A DNA stretch of 32,279 nucleotides from an uncultured Bacteroidia bacterium (lineage in GTDB: Bacteria > Bacteroidota > Bacteroidia > Bacteroidales > Prolixibacteraceae). Where the stretch lies: the NCBI GenBank assembly GCA_903850335.1, contig CAINLJ010000258.1:1-32279 (forward strand). The letters are read 5' to 3'. How positions within the stretch are numbered: the stretch's first letter is position 1; every line of letters starts with the position of its first letter. Below are positions 7,811 to 16,158 of this stretch, in pieces. The position numbers and the translations under genes were made by a program. The notes beneath the pieces are model-generated. The model was not told the origin of the DNA and made no database searches. It saw only the letters and a list, made by a program, of their open reading frames with translations.

Positions 7811-9616
7811 ATGCAAAAAATCAGAAACATAGCGATTATAGCTCACGTTGACCATGGAAAGACTACATTGGTTGACAAGATGATAATGGACTCCAATATC
7901 TTTAGGAATAATCAAAATCCTGGTGAACTGATCCTCGATAACAACGATCAGGAACGAGAAAGAGGAATTACAATTCTTGCAAAAAATGTATCCGTAGTGT
8001 ATAACGGAACAAAAATCAATATTATTGATACTCCCGGGCACGCCGATTTTGGTGGTGAGGTTGAACGTGTGCTCAATATGGCTGATGGTGTACTTTTACT
8101 CGTAGACGCTTTTGAGGGAACAATGCCCCAAACAAGATTCGTACTACAAAAAGCCATTCAACTGGGTTTAAAACCGATTGTAGTTATAAATAAGGTAGAT
8201 AAACCAAATTGCAGGCCGGATGTTGTTCATGAACAGGTTTTCGAGTTGATGTACAGCCTTGATGCCACAGAAGAGCAGCTTGATTTTCCAACTGTTTACG
8301 GTTCGGCGAAACAAAACTGGATGAGTTATGACTGGAAGATCAGGACTGAAAATATTACCGAATTATTTGATGCTATAATTGAGCATATCCCTGCTCCAAC
8401 GGAAAATCCGGGTACACCTCAGATGCTTGTTACCTCACTCGACTATTCACAATATGTCGGACGTATTGCAATTGGCAGAATACATCGGGGTGAGCTTAAG
8501 GAAGGTATGAATGTTTCGCTCGTAAAAAGAGACGGAACCATCTCTCGGACCAGAATCAAGGAATTACATGTGTTCACAGGACTGGGAAGAGAAAAGGTTA
8601 CAAGTGCCAGTAATGGAGACATTTGCGCACTTGTGGGAATTGAAGGTTTCGAAATTGGTGATACAATTTGTGATTACGAAAATCCTGAACCACTCGAACC
8701 AATCTCAATTGATGAACCAACGATGAGCATGTTGTTTACAATAAATAATTCACCATTCTACGGAAAGGAAGGAAAATTTGTCACCAGCAGGCATATACAT
8801 GACAGGCTAATGCGGGAACTTGAGAAGAATCTCGCCTTACACGTTGAGACAACAGACTCTGCAGATGCTTGGAACGTTCATGGACGTGGTGTTCTTCACC
8901 TTTCAGTTTTAATAGAAACAATGCGTCGTGAAGGTTATGAGCTGCAAGTAGGGCAGCCTCAGGTTTTATTCAAGGAGATCGATGGAGAAAAATATGAACC
9001 AATCGAAATGCTTCAAATCGATATTCCTGAGGAACTTAGCGGAACCGCTATTGATCTTGTAACCAGGCGTAAGGGAGAAATGCTCAATATGGAGAAAAAG
9101 GGTGATCGTACAAACCTCGAATTTCATATCCCATCGCGGGGAATCATTGGCCTTCGTACTACAATGATGACATCAACACAGGGAGAAGCTGTTATGGCCC
9201 ACAGGTTTATTAAATATGATAAGTTCCGTGGCCCAATTGAGACCCGTCTTAACGGATCACTTGTTGCTCTCGAGACGGGAACAGCATTTGCCTATGCCTT
9301 GAATAAACTTCAGGACAGGGGAAAGTATTTCATAGATCCACAGGAGGAAATATACGAAGGTCAGGTAGTAGGTGAAAGTAGCCGTGAGGGTGACCTGGCA
9401 ATGAACCTGACTAAATCAAAAAAATTAACAAATATGCGTGCCTCCGGGTCAGATGATAAAGTAAGACTGGCACCACCCATTAAGTTTAGTCTTGAAGAGG
9501 CTCTTGAATATATCCAAAAGGATGAATATGTAGAGGTTACACCAAAATCAATAAGACTAAGGAAGATCCTTTTGAATGAAAACGATCGCAAAAGAGCTTC
9601 TAAAAAAGTAGAATAA
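7811..9616 (+). CDS. typA: Ribosome-associated GTPase TypA/BipA
   Basis: This is the translational GTPase TypA/BipA, which binds the ribosome near the EF-G site and helps 50S assembly and stress adaptation. At 601 residues it is typical in length. GTPase motifs are intact: AHVDHGKT (11-18), the switch I motif RGITI (51-55), DTPGH (73-77) and NKVD (127-130). The elongation-factor-like domains follow, with [16 protein letters not shown] in domain V and the TypA-specific C-terminal domain ending in a lysine-rich tail. The start at 7811 gives the canonical [20 protein letters not shown]. It is monocistronic, with its own -7 box and a strong terminator at 9635-9674. Confidence 0.97.
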   Translation: MQKIRNIAIIAHVDHGKTTLVDKMIMDSNIFRNNQNPGELILDNNDQERERGITILAKNVSVVYNGTKINIIDTPGHADFGGEVERVLNMADGVLLLVDAFEGTMPQTRFVLQKAIQLGLKPIVVINKVDKPNCRPDVVHEQVFELMYSLDATEEQLDFPTVYGSAKQNWMSYDWKIRTENITELFDAIIEHIPAPTENPGTPQMLVTSLDYSQYVGRIAIGRIHRGELKEGMNVSLVKRDGTISRTRIKELHVFTGLGREKVTSASNGDICALVGIEGFEIGDTICDYENPEPLEPISIDEPTMSMLFTINNSPFYGKEGKFVTSRHIHDRLMRELEKNLALHVETTDSADAWNVHGRGVLHLSVLIETMRREGYELQVGQPQVLFKEIDGEKYEPIEMLQIDIPEELSGTAIDLVTRRKGEMLNMEKKGDRTNLEFHIPSRGIIGLRTTMMTSTQGEAVMAHRFIKYDKFRGPIETRLNGSLVALETGTAFAYALNKLQDRGKYFIDPQEEIYEGQVVGESSREGDLAMNLTKSKKLTNMRASGSDDKVRLAPPIKFSLEEALEYIQKDEYVEVTPKSIRLRKILLNENDRKRASKKVE

Positions 9617-9634
9617 CGAACTTCACAAACACTT

Positions 9635-9674
9635 AAAACCCTTAATTTGCTTTTGTCAGCGAATTAAGGGTTTT
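9635..9674. terminator. Bidirectional hairpin terminator after typA
   Basis: A perfect 13-base-pair stem joins AAAACCCTTAATT (9635-9647) to AATTAAGGGTTTT (9662-9674) with a 14-base loop. The A and T runs at the stem ends allow it to terminate transcription in both directions, and the flanking genes are convergent. Confidence 0.85.
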
Positions 9675-9749
9675 ATGTTTATAGAAAATGAATGACCCCA
9701 CCAATTAAATAGTCGGGATAAAAAGGGTAATTGATTAATTTAATACCTC

Positions 9750-11057
9750 CTACTTCTTACCAAGAAGCTTTCCAAGTAACCATTGCCGTGCCTTCTCATT
9801 CTGTTCCGGATAAGTCCAGTGACCTGTTTCCTGGGCAATAAAGAGTTCTTTTGGTGCATTTATCGAGTTGAAGGCCGAAAACATTGAAGTCGGAGGACAA
9901 ACAACATCGTTAAAACCCCATGAGTAAAATCCCGGAATTTTCACATTTCTGGCAAAATTTACAACATCATAATATTTGGATGTCTCTATTTTATCCTTTC
10001 CGGGGGGTATCTTCGAATCACGGAACATATGAGGCCAACCACCAGCACGATTGGACAGGTATCCGGTTAGATCACAAAGTGCCGGGTAAAAAGCTGCAAG
10101 ATATTTAACCCGTTCATCGAGGCCTGCAGTAACGATAGACAAGGCCCCACCCTGACTTCCGCCTGTCACTGCCAGGGTTGATCCATCATATTCAGGCAGA
10201 GAACATATAAAATCGATTGCCCTGACACATCCCAGATATACCCTCTTATAATAATATTTATCACGATCGTCCAAATTAAAAAACATATAACCATCCAATG
10301 CGGTCCGCCCCAGATCATTATAAACTCCAGCATCCATTATGACAGGAATACCATGAATCCCAATCTCAAAAGTGATTATTCCCTGGTCTGCCATAGCAAT
10401 ATCTCCTGAGTAACCCCTTACTCCAGCACCAGGTACTTTTAACAACGCAGGATACTTCCCTGGTTTTTTGGGTATACAAACAATTCCGTAAAGTCTGGAG
10501 CCTGCCTTGTAATTCTGAATATTTGCCTGAAACACATTTGTCTGTTCTGTACACTTTTCGGGAATTAAGGTAAGTTTAAAATCCAGAGGAACAGAGGCAA
10601 GGTCATGTTTTGCCCTTTCCCAAAACTGAATAAAATCATCAGGAACTTCAGTAGTTGGTTTAATTTGATCAGGATTAAAAGCGGCTGTTGCCAGGCCTTC
10701 ATATTTATTCCCTTCATAATCTGCTATTACTTTACACCTTAAAAAACCCGGATCGTTGAGCGTTCCCCCTGAAATTACAATACTTCCGCTTTTTAGGTTT
10801 GAAGAATCCTTCGTAACCGGTGTCATCATTTCCGGACCAATCTCATATCTGATCTTTACGTTTTGAAGCAACTCACTGTTTTTTGTGACGGAAATAGAAA
10901 ATTTTACAGGTTCACCCTTCTTGTAAATCCAGTCAACATGATCGGGCATGACTGCTACCTTGACCATCTTTTCAGAAGGTTGTCCAACCGATACCGTTGT
11001 TATCAAAAAGAGTAAAAAACTAAACAGAAAAAGTCTCAGAATTTGGTTTGTTTTCAT
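9750..11057 (-). CDS. Secreted acetylxylan-esterase-like (CE7-type) alpha/beta hydrolase
   Basis: The 435-residue product has a signal peptide (about residues 1-25, ending VSVGQ). An Ig-like beta domain (about 30-125) comes next, then an alpha/beta hydrolase of the acetylxylan esterase / cephalosporin deacetylase (CE7, AXE1) type. The catalytic triad can be assigned: nucleophile S301 in GGSQGG, D384 in FNDVVCPP and H413 in TGHW. The GVRGY segment after the first strand probably forms the oxyanion region. Such enzymes remove acetyl groups from xylan or small sugar esters and act outside the cytoplasm. No neighbouring glycoside hydrolase or SusC/SusD pair is seen, so the natural substrate is open. 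It converges with typA. Confidence 0.88.
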   Translation of the reverse strand: MKTNQILRLFLFSFLLFLITTVSVGQPSEKMVKVAVMPDHVDWIYKKGEPVKFSISVTKNSELLQNVKIRYEIGPEMMTPVTKDSSNLKSGSIVISGGTLNDPGFLRCKVIADYEGNKYEGLATAAFNPDQIKPTTEVPDDFIQFWERAKHDLASVPLDFKLTLIPEKCTEQTNVFQANIQNYKAGSRLYGIVCIPKKPGKYPALLKVPGAGVRGYSGDIAMADQGIITFEIGIHGIPVIMDAGVYNDLGRTALDGYMFFNLDDRDKYYYKRVYLGCVRAIDFICSLPEYDGSTLAVTGGSQGGALSIVTAGLDERVKYLAAFYPALCDLTGYLSNRAGGWPHMFRDSKIPPGKDKIETSKYYDVVNFARNVKIPGFYSWGFNDVVCPPTSMFSAFNSINAPKELFIAQETGHWTYPEQNEKARQWLLGKLLGKK

Positions 11058-11399
11058 ACCAGGAAATATTGATGATTATTTATTTAAAGAATGACCATAA
11101 AGATAAAACATACCAATCGAATCTGAACAGGCCAACCAAATTTAATATTGTAAATTCATTCCCAAATCAAGATTTTCTTCATTAAAGATTTATACATGTT
11201 ATTCTCTTTAATCCAATAAATAGGGAAAACGCGCGTTTTAGGCTCCATGGAAAATTAAAAAACATCGAAAACATAGCGAAAAAATGATATATTTCCCGTG
11301 AAAAATTGACCAAAACTTCAAAAGCAATCGAAAATAAAGAACGTATATTGCTAATTATGTGATATTTAAAAAATAATCAAAATAATATTAAATTTTTTA
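11058..11399. other. AT-rich intergenic region with a GC-core palindrome
   Basis: About 340 bases separate the divergent esterase gene and the lipoprotein-padR operon. I see no gene. The only notable element is the perfect palindrome AAAACGCGCGTTTT at 11226-11239, which stands out in otherwise AT-rich sequence and could be a protein-binding site. Confidence 0.45.
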
Positions 11400-11420
11400 G
11401 TACTATGTGTTGCATAGTAC
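11400..11420. promoter_or_regulatory. Palindromic operator candidate for PadR
   Basis: GTACTATG (11400-11407) and CATAGTAC (11413-11420) are perfect inverted 8-base arms separated by 5 bases. The palindrome overlaps the likely -33 TTG (11410-11412) of the promoter whose -7 box is TATATTTG at 11434-11441. PadR-family repressors bind inverted repeats of similar size, often at their own promoters, and a PadR gene lies in this operon. Binding is inferred. Confidence 0.6.
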
Positions 11421-11441
11421 CTTCTTTAAGATGTATATTTG
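11410..11441 (+). promoter_or_regulatory. Promoter of the lipoprotein-padR-pspC operon
   Basis: TTG at 11410-11412 and TATATTTG at 11434-11441 are separated by 21 bases, fitting the Bacteroidota promoter pattern. Transcription would begin about 40 bases before the ATG at 11488. Confidence 0.6.
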
Positions 11442-11487
11442 TAATACATACTTCAAGGCATAAGATGGTATTATAAAAGTAAAAACT

Positions 11488-11793
11488 ATGAAAACATTTA
11501 AGTGGAAGTTGAAATTAGGAATTCTGTTAGTTGGATTAGTTGCGTTTTCATCATGCAGCAATACAGCATCAGTTGGATCATCATTGGGGATCAATTTAAT
11601 TTATCGTTCAATACCTGCTTTAACCAGAGATATCACAAAATATTCAGAACAGAAGGTATCCGATTATCTCAGGAGATCTTCACAAGCCGGTAAGGCAAAT
11701 CGGGTAACTGAAAAGAAAATTGAGAAACAGGGTGGCAATCACAAAACCAAACCAATCTCAATAAGTGTTTCAAGGGAAGCACGGTTAGTTTAA
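11488..11793 (+). CDS. Small putative lipoprotein, first gene of the padR operon
   Basis: I do not recognise a family for this 101-residue protein. It has a basic N terminus, a hydrophobic stretch and a lipobox-like AFSSC with C23 as the likely acylated cysteine, so it is probably a lipoprotein. The mature part is short, rich in lysine, arginine and serine, and contains LIYRSIPALTRDITKYSEQKVSDYLRR, likely helical. The basic, low-complexity C terminus (residues 65-101) is probably disordered. It lies 71 bases before padR on the same strand and directly downstream of the promoter with the palindromic operator. It is therefore likely controlled by that regulator and may be an envelope component of the same response. 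Confidence 0.65.
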   Translation: MKTFKWKLKLGILLVGLVAFSSCSNTASVGSSLGINLIYRSIPALTRDITKYSEQKVSDYLRRSSQAGKANRVTEKKIEKQGGNHKTKPISISVSREARLV

Positions 11794-11864
11794 TACTGAA
11801 AAGGCTTTTCTGTCATTTTTATCAGTTGCATTTTGAACACTTAAGAAATTTTAAATAAAAAATT

Positions 11865-12188
11865 ATGAACCTCGAGAACACAAAAGCCCAAATGAGGAAA
11901 GGGATTCTGGAGTATTGCATACTTCTAAATCTTTCCAAAAAGCCATCTTACGCGTCAGATATTATCGCGGAGATGAAAGATGCGCAGATGATTGTTGTTG
12001 AAGGGACATTATATCCCCTTCTGACAAGACTAAAAAACGACGGTTATCTCGGTTATCGCTGGGAAGAGTCCGTGCAAGGTCCGCCACGCAAATACTATGA
12101 ACTTACTGACCAGGGTAAGCTATTTCTCAACGAATTGGATATGGCCTGGGGAGAACTGGTGGAGGCAATCAGCCAATTAAAAAAATAA
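11865..12188 (+). CDS. PadR-family transcriptional regulator
   Basis: The 107-residue product is a short PadR-type winged-helix regulator of the kind without a long C-terminal domain. Features in order are KAQMRKGILEYCILLNLSKKPSYASDIIAEMKDA (helices 1-3), VVEGTLYPLLTRLKNDGYLGYRWEES (recognition helix and start of the wing), then GPPRKYYELTDQGKLFLNEL (second wing strand and dimer helix). The GTLYPLLTRLxxDGYL and PPRKYYxLTxxGK signatures are diagnostic. It is followed after 23 bases by a HAAS-like/PspC membrane protein, a pairing seen for PadR regulators whose activity is tied to a membrane partner. It probably represses its own operon through the palindrome at 11400-11420; that is inference. 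Confidence 0.93.
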   Translation: MNLENTKAQMRKGILEYCILLNLSKKPSYASDIIAEMKDAQMIVVEGTLYPLLTRLKNDGYLGYRWEESVQGPPRKYYELTDQGKLFLNELDMAWGELVEAISQLKK

Positions 12189-12211
12189 TAACCTTAGAAA
12201 ATCATATCACC

Positions 12212-13807
12212 ATGAAAAAAACATTTACAATCAACATTAGTGGAACAGTTTTTCATATTGACGACGATGCTTATGAAAGGCTAAACAATTATATCACTCA
12301 GGTTAACAGGCATTTTGGAGATGATGCTGAAGCCAGGGAGATTGTTGAAGATATTGAATCGCGTATTTCAGAACTTTTTCAGGAACGTATCAAGGACGGA
12401 AGTGAAGTGATTACAAAAGATCAGGTTGAAGAGATAATCCGTATCATGGGTATGCCCGAAGCCTTTGACGATGTAAAAGATGGTGAAAAGGTTAAGACTA
12501 AGATCCATATCCCCCGTCAGAGAAAACTTTACCGTGATCCGGATGACCGTGTCCTGGGGGGTGTTTGCAGTGGTTTGGGAGCCTTTTTCAATCTCGATCC
12601 TGTAATTATTCGATTGATATTTGTCATTTTTATATTCCTCGGTGTTGGCTCGAGTCTCATTGTTTATCTGATTCTCTGGATTGTTGTCCCAAAGGCTTCG
12701 AATACTGCTCAACGTCTGGAAATGAAAGGAGAAGAGGTTAACATCAATAATATTTCCAAGAATATAAAAGAGGAGATTCAGGAAGTTAAGGAGAACTACG
12801 AGCGGTATAAAACCAGCAAATCATATACAAGGGGGCGTGACCGAGTGGACCAGGCAGGGAATGTAGCCATGTCCGGAGTAAGAGCATTACTGAAAATTCT
12901 GGCAGTCATCATAGGTATAGTATTGGTTTTTGCAGGAATATTTGCAATAATAGCTCTCATAACTTCGATGTTTATCACAAACGAGTTCCTTGGTATCTCA
13001 CCTATAGGCCATGGGATTCCACATTATCTGGATCTGTTTGTCAGTGGCAATACACTATTCTGGTTTTGGATCGGACTCGCATTAACGATTGGAATACCCT
13101 TAATTATGCTTGCATATCTGGGGACGAAGCTGATTTTCAGGTTTAAATCCAGCAATGGCGCTGTTGGCGTCACATCCTTGGGACTTTGGGTATTAGGCAT
13201 TATATTACTGATTTTTGCAACTGTTAGAGGATTCAGCGATTTTAAAAGTGTGTCAACATCAACAAAAATAGAACCAATAACAACAAAATCTGATACCCTT
13301 TATCTAAAACTGGGAAACGATGAATTCAGTGAATATCTGGATTCTAACCTGGATATCGATGGACTTAGGATCGCATCCATAAACGGTAAAGAATTTCTTC
13401 TCAATGAACCAACTCTTGATATTGTAAAAAGTGAATCCGGTGAGTTTAATATTGTAATCAAAACAAAAGCCCGTGGACATGATCTGGACAAGGCACAGAA
13501 AAATGCACGCGAAATCAACTATAAATTAAATCAACAGGATTCACTCCTTACTTTTCAACCCTGGTATATGATTCCGGACAAATCCGTATGGCATAATCAG
13601 AGAATTGAAATCACCTTAAAAGTACCGGAGAATAAGACAATATTTTTAAATTCTGACATGGTAAAAATAATCCATGACATAAAAAACACCTCTGATATGT
13701 GGGATGGTGATATGGGAGGAAAATACTGGACAATGACTTCCAATGGTCTGGAACTGACACAGAAAAAACAAGCACCTGCGATAACAATCAAAAAAAATAA
13801 GAAATGA
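12212..13807 (+). CDS. Membrane protein with HAAS-like N terminus, PspC domain and beta-rich C terminus
   Basis: The 531-residue product has several parts. Residues 1-90 form a mostly helical cytosolic domain with repeated acidic helices and a GMPEAF motif near 80-85, similar to HAAS/DUF1700-type domains that accompany PadR regulators. A PspC domain follows (about 103-160), with KLYRDPDDRVLGGVCSGLGAFFNLDP and a two-helix membrane hairpin. Three further membrane segments lie near 224-253, 281-308 and 318-340. The C-terminal 190 residues are beta-rich and resemble DUF4097-type repeats, presumably outside the cytoplasm. In other bacteria PspC senses envelope stress. Here the protein probably couples the envelope to the PadR protein encoded just upstream. 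It overlaps the next gene by four bases, which indicates translational coupling. Confidence 0.85.
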   Translation: MKKTFTINISGTVFHIDDDAYERLNNYITQVNRHFGDDAEAREIVEDIESRISELFQERIKDGSEVITKDQVEEIIRIMGMPEAFDDVKDGEKVKTKIHIPRQRKLYRDPDDRVLGGVCSGLGAFFNLDPVIIRLIFVIFIFLGVGSSLIVYLILWIVVPKASNTAQRLEMKGEEVNINNISKNIKEEIQEVKENYERYKTSKSYTRGRDRVDQAGNVAMSGVRALLKILAVIIGIVLVFAGIFAIIALITSMFITNEFLGISPIGHGIPHYLDLFVSGNTLFWFWIGLALTIGIPLIMLAYLGTKLIFRFKSSNGAVGVTSLGLWVLGIILLIFATVRGFSDFKSVSTSTKIEPITTKSDTLYLKLGNDEFSEYLDSNLDIDGLRIASINGKEFLLNEPTLDIVKSESGEFNIVIKTKARGHDLDKAQKNAREINYKLNQQDSLLTFQPWYMIPDKSVWHNQRIEITLKVPENKTIFLNSDMVKIIHDIKNTSDMWDGDMGGKYWTMTSNGLELTQKKQAPAITIKKNKK

Positions 13808-14325
13808 AAACTATTTATTTACCCCTTTCAATCCTGGCTCTTCTGCTGATATCATTCACCGGATCAGCCCAAAGCAGATCATACAAGATATATGATCAGT
13901 TTGCCCACCGCGATGGATTTACATCAATGGCCTTTTCCAAGTCAATGATCGATGCAGTGAATTTCAATATTGATGAAGAAAACAAGAAGGTTACAGGCGA
14001 TCTTATGGAAATCAGGATTTTATTTGCAAACCATGACAAAACAAAAAATGAAGAATCCTTAGGTGCCAGAATTTCCGATAAGTTTTCTAAGATGGATTAT
14101 AGAAAAGTTGAACCTAACAAACAGAAGGGCAATGACAATGTTGAATTCTGGATCGAAGGCAACTCAAAAACTGTCAAAGAGTGCCACGTCATCGTTAGTA
14201 ATGAGGAGGATAAACAATTCAGCTGCTTGGTATCCTTCTATGGAAACTTCAAGGTTGAAGATCTTAAAAGCTTTGAAAAATTCAGCCGGGGACAGGCTAA
14301 GAAGGAGGATTCGAACGAAAAGTGA
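13804..14325 (+). CDS. Exported DUF4252-like protein
   Basis: The 173-residue product has a signal peptide (about residues 1-22, ending FTGSAQ) and no lipobox. The mature part, with YDQFAHRDGFTSMAFSKSMIDAV and a mixed alpha/beta body, resembles the DUF4252 family of small exported Bacteroidota proteins, whose function is unknown. The C terminus is charged (SRGQAKKEDSNEK). Its ATG lies inside the stop of the PspC-domain gene (ATGA overlap), so it is the last gene of the padR operon and its amount is probably tied to the membrane protein. A role in the periplasmic side of the same response is inferred from position only. Confidence 0.7.
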   Translation: MKTIYLPLSILALLLISFTGSAQSRSYKIYDQFAHRDGFTSMAFSKSMIDAVNFNIDEENKKVTGDLMEIRILFANHDKTKNEESLGARISDKFSKMDYRKVEPNKQKGNDNVEFWIEGNSKTVKECHVIVSNEEDKQFSCLVSFYGNFKVEDLKSFEKFSRGQAKKEDSNEK

Positions 14326-14370
14326 GAATTAAAGTTCGAAGGGGGAATACTAGTAAATATATGCACCAAA

Positions 14371-14538
14371 GACTACACTGATTTTCACAGATTGAAAAGA
14401 ACAATTTAAAGGGATAAGGAGTAAGACTTCACGCAGTAAATTTGAAAATTTGTTAGCTAAAAACGCTAATTTTCTTAGCCTGCCTGCAGGCGTCCCCTTA
14501 ATATTCTATATTCTTTTTAACCTGTGAAATCTGTGCTG
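14371..14538. repeat. Inverted-repeat-bounded intergenic element
   Basis: CACTGATTTTCACAGATT near 14376-14393 is an imperfect inverted copy of AACCTGTGAAATCTGTGCTG at 14519-14538. Between them lie a stem joining TTAGC to GCTAA (around 14452-14469) and GCCTGC-ct-GCAGGC. The element sits between convergent genes, carries no open frame, and looks like a small non-coding repeat. Confidence 0.45.
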
Positions 14539-14572
14539 AAAAAAATTAAACAAAAAATGAACCAACGGATTT

Positions 14573-15025
14573 TTATTTTCTCACACGATCCATCTCCCGT
14601 TGGGCATCTTTGGATTTAAGGCTTTGACGCTTATCATAATTTGCTTTCCCTCTGGCAAGAGCAATTTCAAGCTTTGCTAATCCCTTTTCATTTAAAAATA
14701 ACCGGACAGGTACAACAGTCAAACCTGATTCCTTTAATTTACGTTCAAGTTTATTAAGTTCTCTTCTGCTCATCAAAAGCTTTCTCTCACGCCGAACCTC
14801 ATGATTATTAAGATTTCCGAAGTCATATTCTGAGATACTTAGGTTTTTGATATAAAGTTCACCGGAAATAAAATGGCAATAGGCATCATTCATACTTACC
14901 TTACCCAACCTGATTGACTTTATCTCGGTCCCAAGCAGTACAATCCCTGCCACGTACCTGTCAATAAACTCGTAATCGAAACTGGCCCGTTTATTCTTAA
15001 TATTTATATGCTGTTGAATGATCAT
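14573..15025 (-). CDS. smpB: SsrA-binding protein SmpB
   Basis: SmpB binds tmRNA (SsrA) and delivers it to stalled ribosomes for trans-translation. The 150-residue length is normal. Recognisable segments are [29 protein letters not shown] at the start of the OB-fold barrel, [45 protein letters not shown], and the C-terminal basic tail [21 protein letters not shown] that enters the mRNA channel. It is cytoplasmic. A TAAATTTG -7-like box on the minus strand (15058-15051) lies 26 bases upstream. It is divergent from miaA. Confidence 0.97.
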   Translation of the reverse strand: MIIQQHINIKNKRASFDYEFIDRYVAGIVLLGTEIKSIRLGKVSMNDAYCHFISGELYIKNLSISEYDFGNLNNHEVRRERKLLMSRRELNKLERKLKESGLTVVPVRLFLNEKGLAKLEIALARGKANYDKRQSLKSKDAQREMDRVRK

Positions 15026-15050
15026 CTTAACTTACCGGATATATCAAGTG

Positions 15051-15058
15051 CAAATTTA
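15051..15058 (-). promoter_or_regulatory. Candidate -7 box of smpB
   Basis: On the minus strand it reads TAAATTTG, matching TAnnTTTG, 26 bases before the smpB ATG. No clear -33 element was identified. Confidence 0.4.
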
Positions 15059-15094
15059 ACAAAACCACGAATGTTTTTGCATCTTCTGTTTTAC

Positions 15095-15102
15095 TAACTT
15101 TG
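15095..15102 (+). promoter_or_regulatory. Candidate -7 box of miaA
   Basis: TAACTTTG matches TAnnTTTG and lies 35 bases before the miaA ATG at 15137. The nearest TTG (15077-15079) is only 15 bases upstream, shorter than usual. Confidence 0.45.
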
Positions 15103-15136
15103 CGTCAAAATTTTAATATATGAACTTAAGCTTGCA

Positions 15137-16063
15137 ATGACCGGATCGAAATTCGATATGGTAACCATATTGGGTCCTACGGCCTCAGGTAAAACAGAGT
15201 TGGCAGTCAATCTTGCTTATAAACTTGGAGGTGAGGTAATTTCGGCAGACTCAAGACAGATTTACCGGAAAATGGATCTCGGAACCGGTAAAGATTTAAA
15301 AGAGTATTTCATCCATGATACCCCAATCCCTTATCATCTTATAGATATTGCCGAACCCGGATACCAATACAATGTTTTCGAATTTCAACGCGATTTTCTG
15401 AAAGCATACTCTGATATTAGAGCAAGAGACAGGTATCCAGTCATGTGTGGAGGAAGTGGAATGTACCTGGAAGCGATTCTGAAAGGCTACAGGCTTATCC
15501 AGGTTCCCGTTGATGCAACACGAAGGGCAGAACTTCAGCTTCTATCACTCGATCAACTGACTCAAATATTAAAGGCCTTAAAATCGATTCACAATACAAG
15601 TGATATTGAAAATACAAAGAGGGCGATCAGGGCGATAGAAATTGAAGAGTTTTGTGCTTCACATCCGGAAACTGATCTCTCGTTCCCCTCTATCAACAGC
15701 ATGATCGTCGGAATTTACATTGAACGTGAAACTCGACGCAGGAGAATCACTGCGAGATTGAAACAGAGACTTGCCAGCGGTATGATTGATGAAGTAAGGG
15801 AACTACTTAACAGGGGACTTAATCCTGATGATCTGACCTATTACGGATTGGAATACAAATACATTACCAATTTTATCATGGGTGATTTAACCTATGATGA
15901 GATGTTTACAAGCCTGAACATCGCAATTCACCAGTTTGCAAAAAGGCAGATGACGTGGTTTCGAAAGATGGAACGCGAGGGTTTTCAAATCCGATGGTTG
16001 AACAGCGAGCTGCCCCTTGAGGAAAAATCACTTAAAATACTTTCCTGGATCAACGAAAAATAA
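15137..16063 (+). CDS. miaA: tRNA dimethylallyltransferase MiaA
   Basis: MiaA transfers a dimethylallyl group to N6 of A37 in tRNAs that read UNN codons. The 308-residue product has the P-loop GPTASGKT (13-20), the conserved SADSRQIYRKMDLGTGK segment that binds the tRNA and prenyl donor, YHLIDI, GGSGMYLEAI, and the C-terminal YYGLEYKYI and FAKRQMTWFRK motifs. An upstream ATG at 15120 hits a stop after five codons, so 15137 is the start. The gene is cytoplasmic and divergent from smpB. It is followed by map after 95 bases, which has its own -7 box. Confidence 0.97.
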   Translation: MTGSKFDMVTILGPTASGKTELAVNLAYKLGGEVISADSRQIYRKMDLGTGKDLKEYFIHDTPIPYHLIDIAEPGYQYNVFEFQRDFLKAYSDIRARDRYPVMCGGSGMYLEAILKGYRLIQVPVDATRRAELQLLSLDQLTQILKALKSIHNTSDIENTKRAIRAIEIEEFCASHPETDLSFPSINSMIVGIYIERETRRRRITARLKQRLASGMIDEVRELLNRGLNPDDLTYYGLEYKYITNFIMGDLTYDEMFTSLNIAIHQFAKRQMTWFRKMEREGFQIRWLNSELPLEEKSLKILSWINEK

Positions 16064-16113
16064 TCCTCGACAAGATCTGTTGAACAAAATCATTTAAATG
16101 AGCGTTAATAAAA

Positions 16114-16121
16114 TATCTTTG
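16114..16121 (+). promoter_or_regulatory. Candidate -7 box of map
   Basis: TATCTTTG matches TAnnTTTG and lies 38 bases before the map ATG. No good -33 element is visible at 19-21 bases upstream. Confidence 0.4.
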
Positions 16122-16158
16122 CAAAAGATTGCATTTTTCTAAGAATCAAGGAAAGTAA

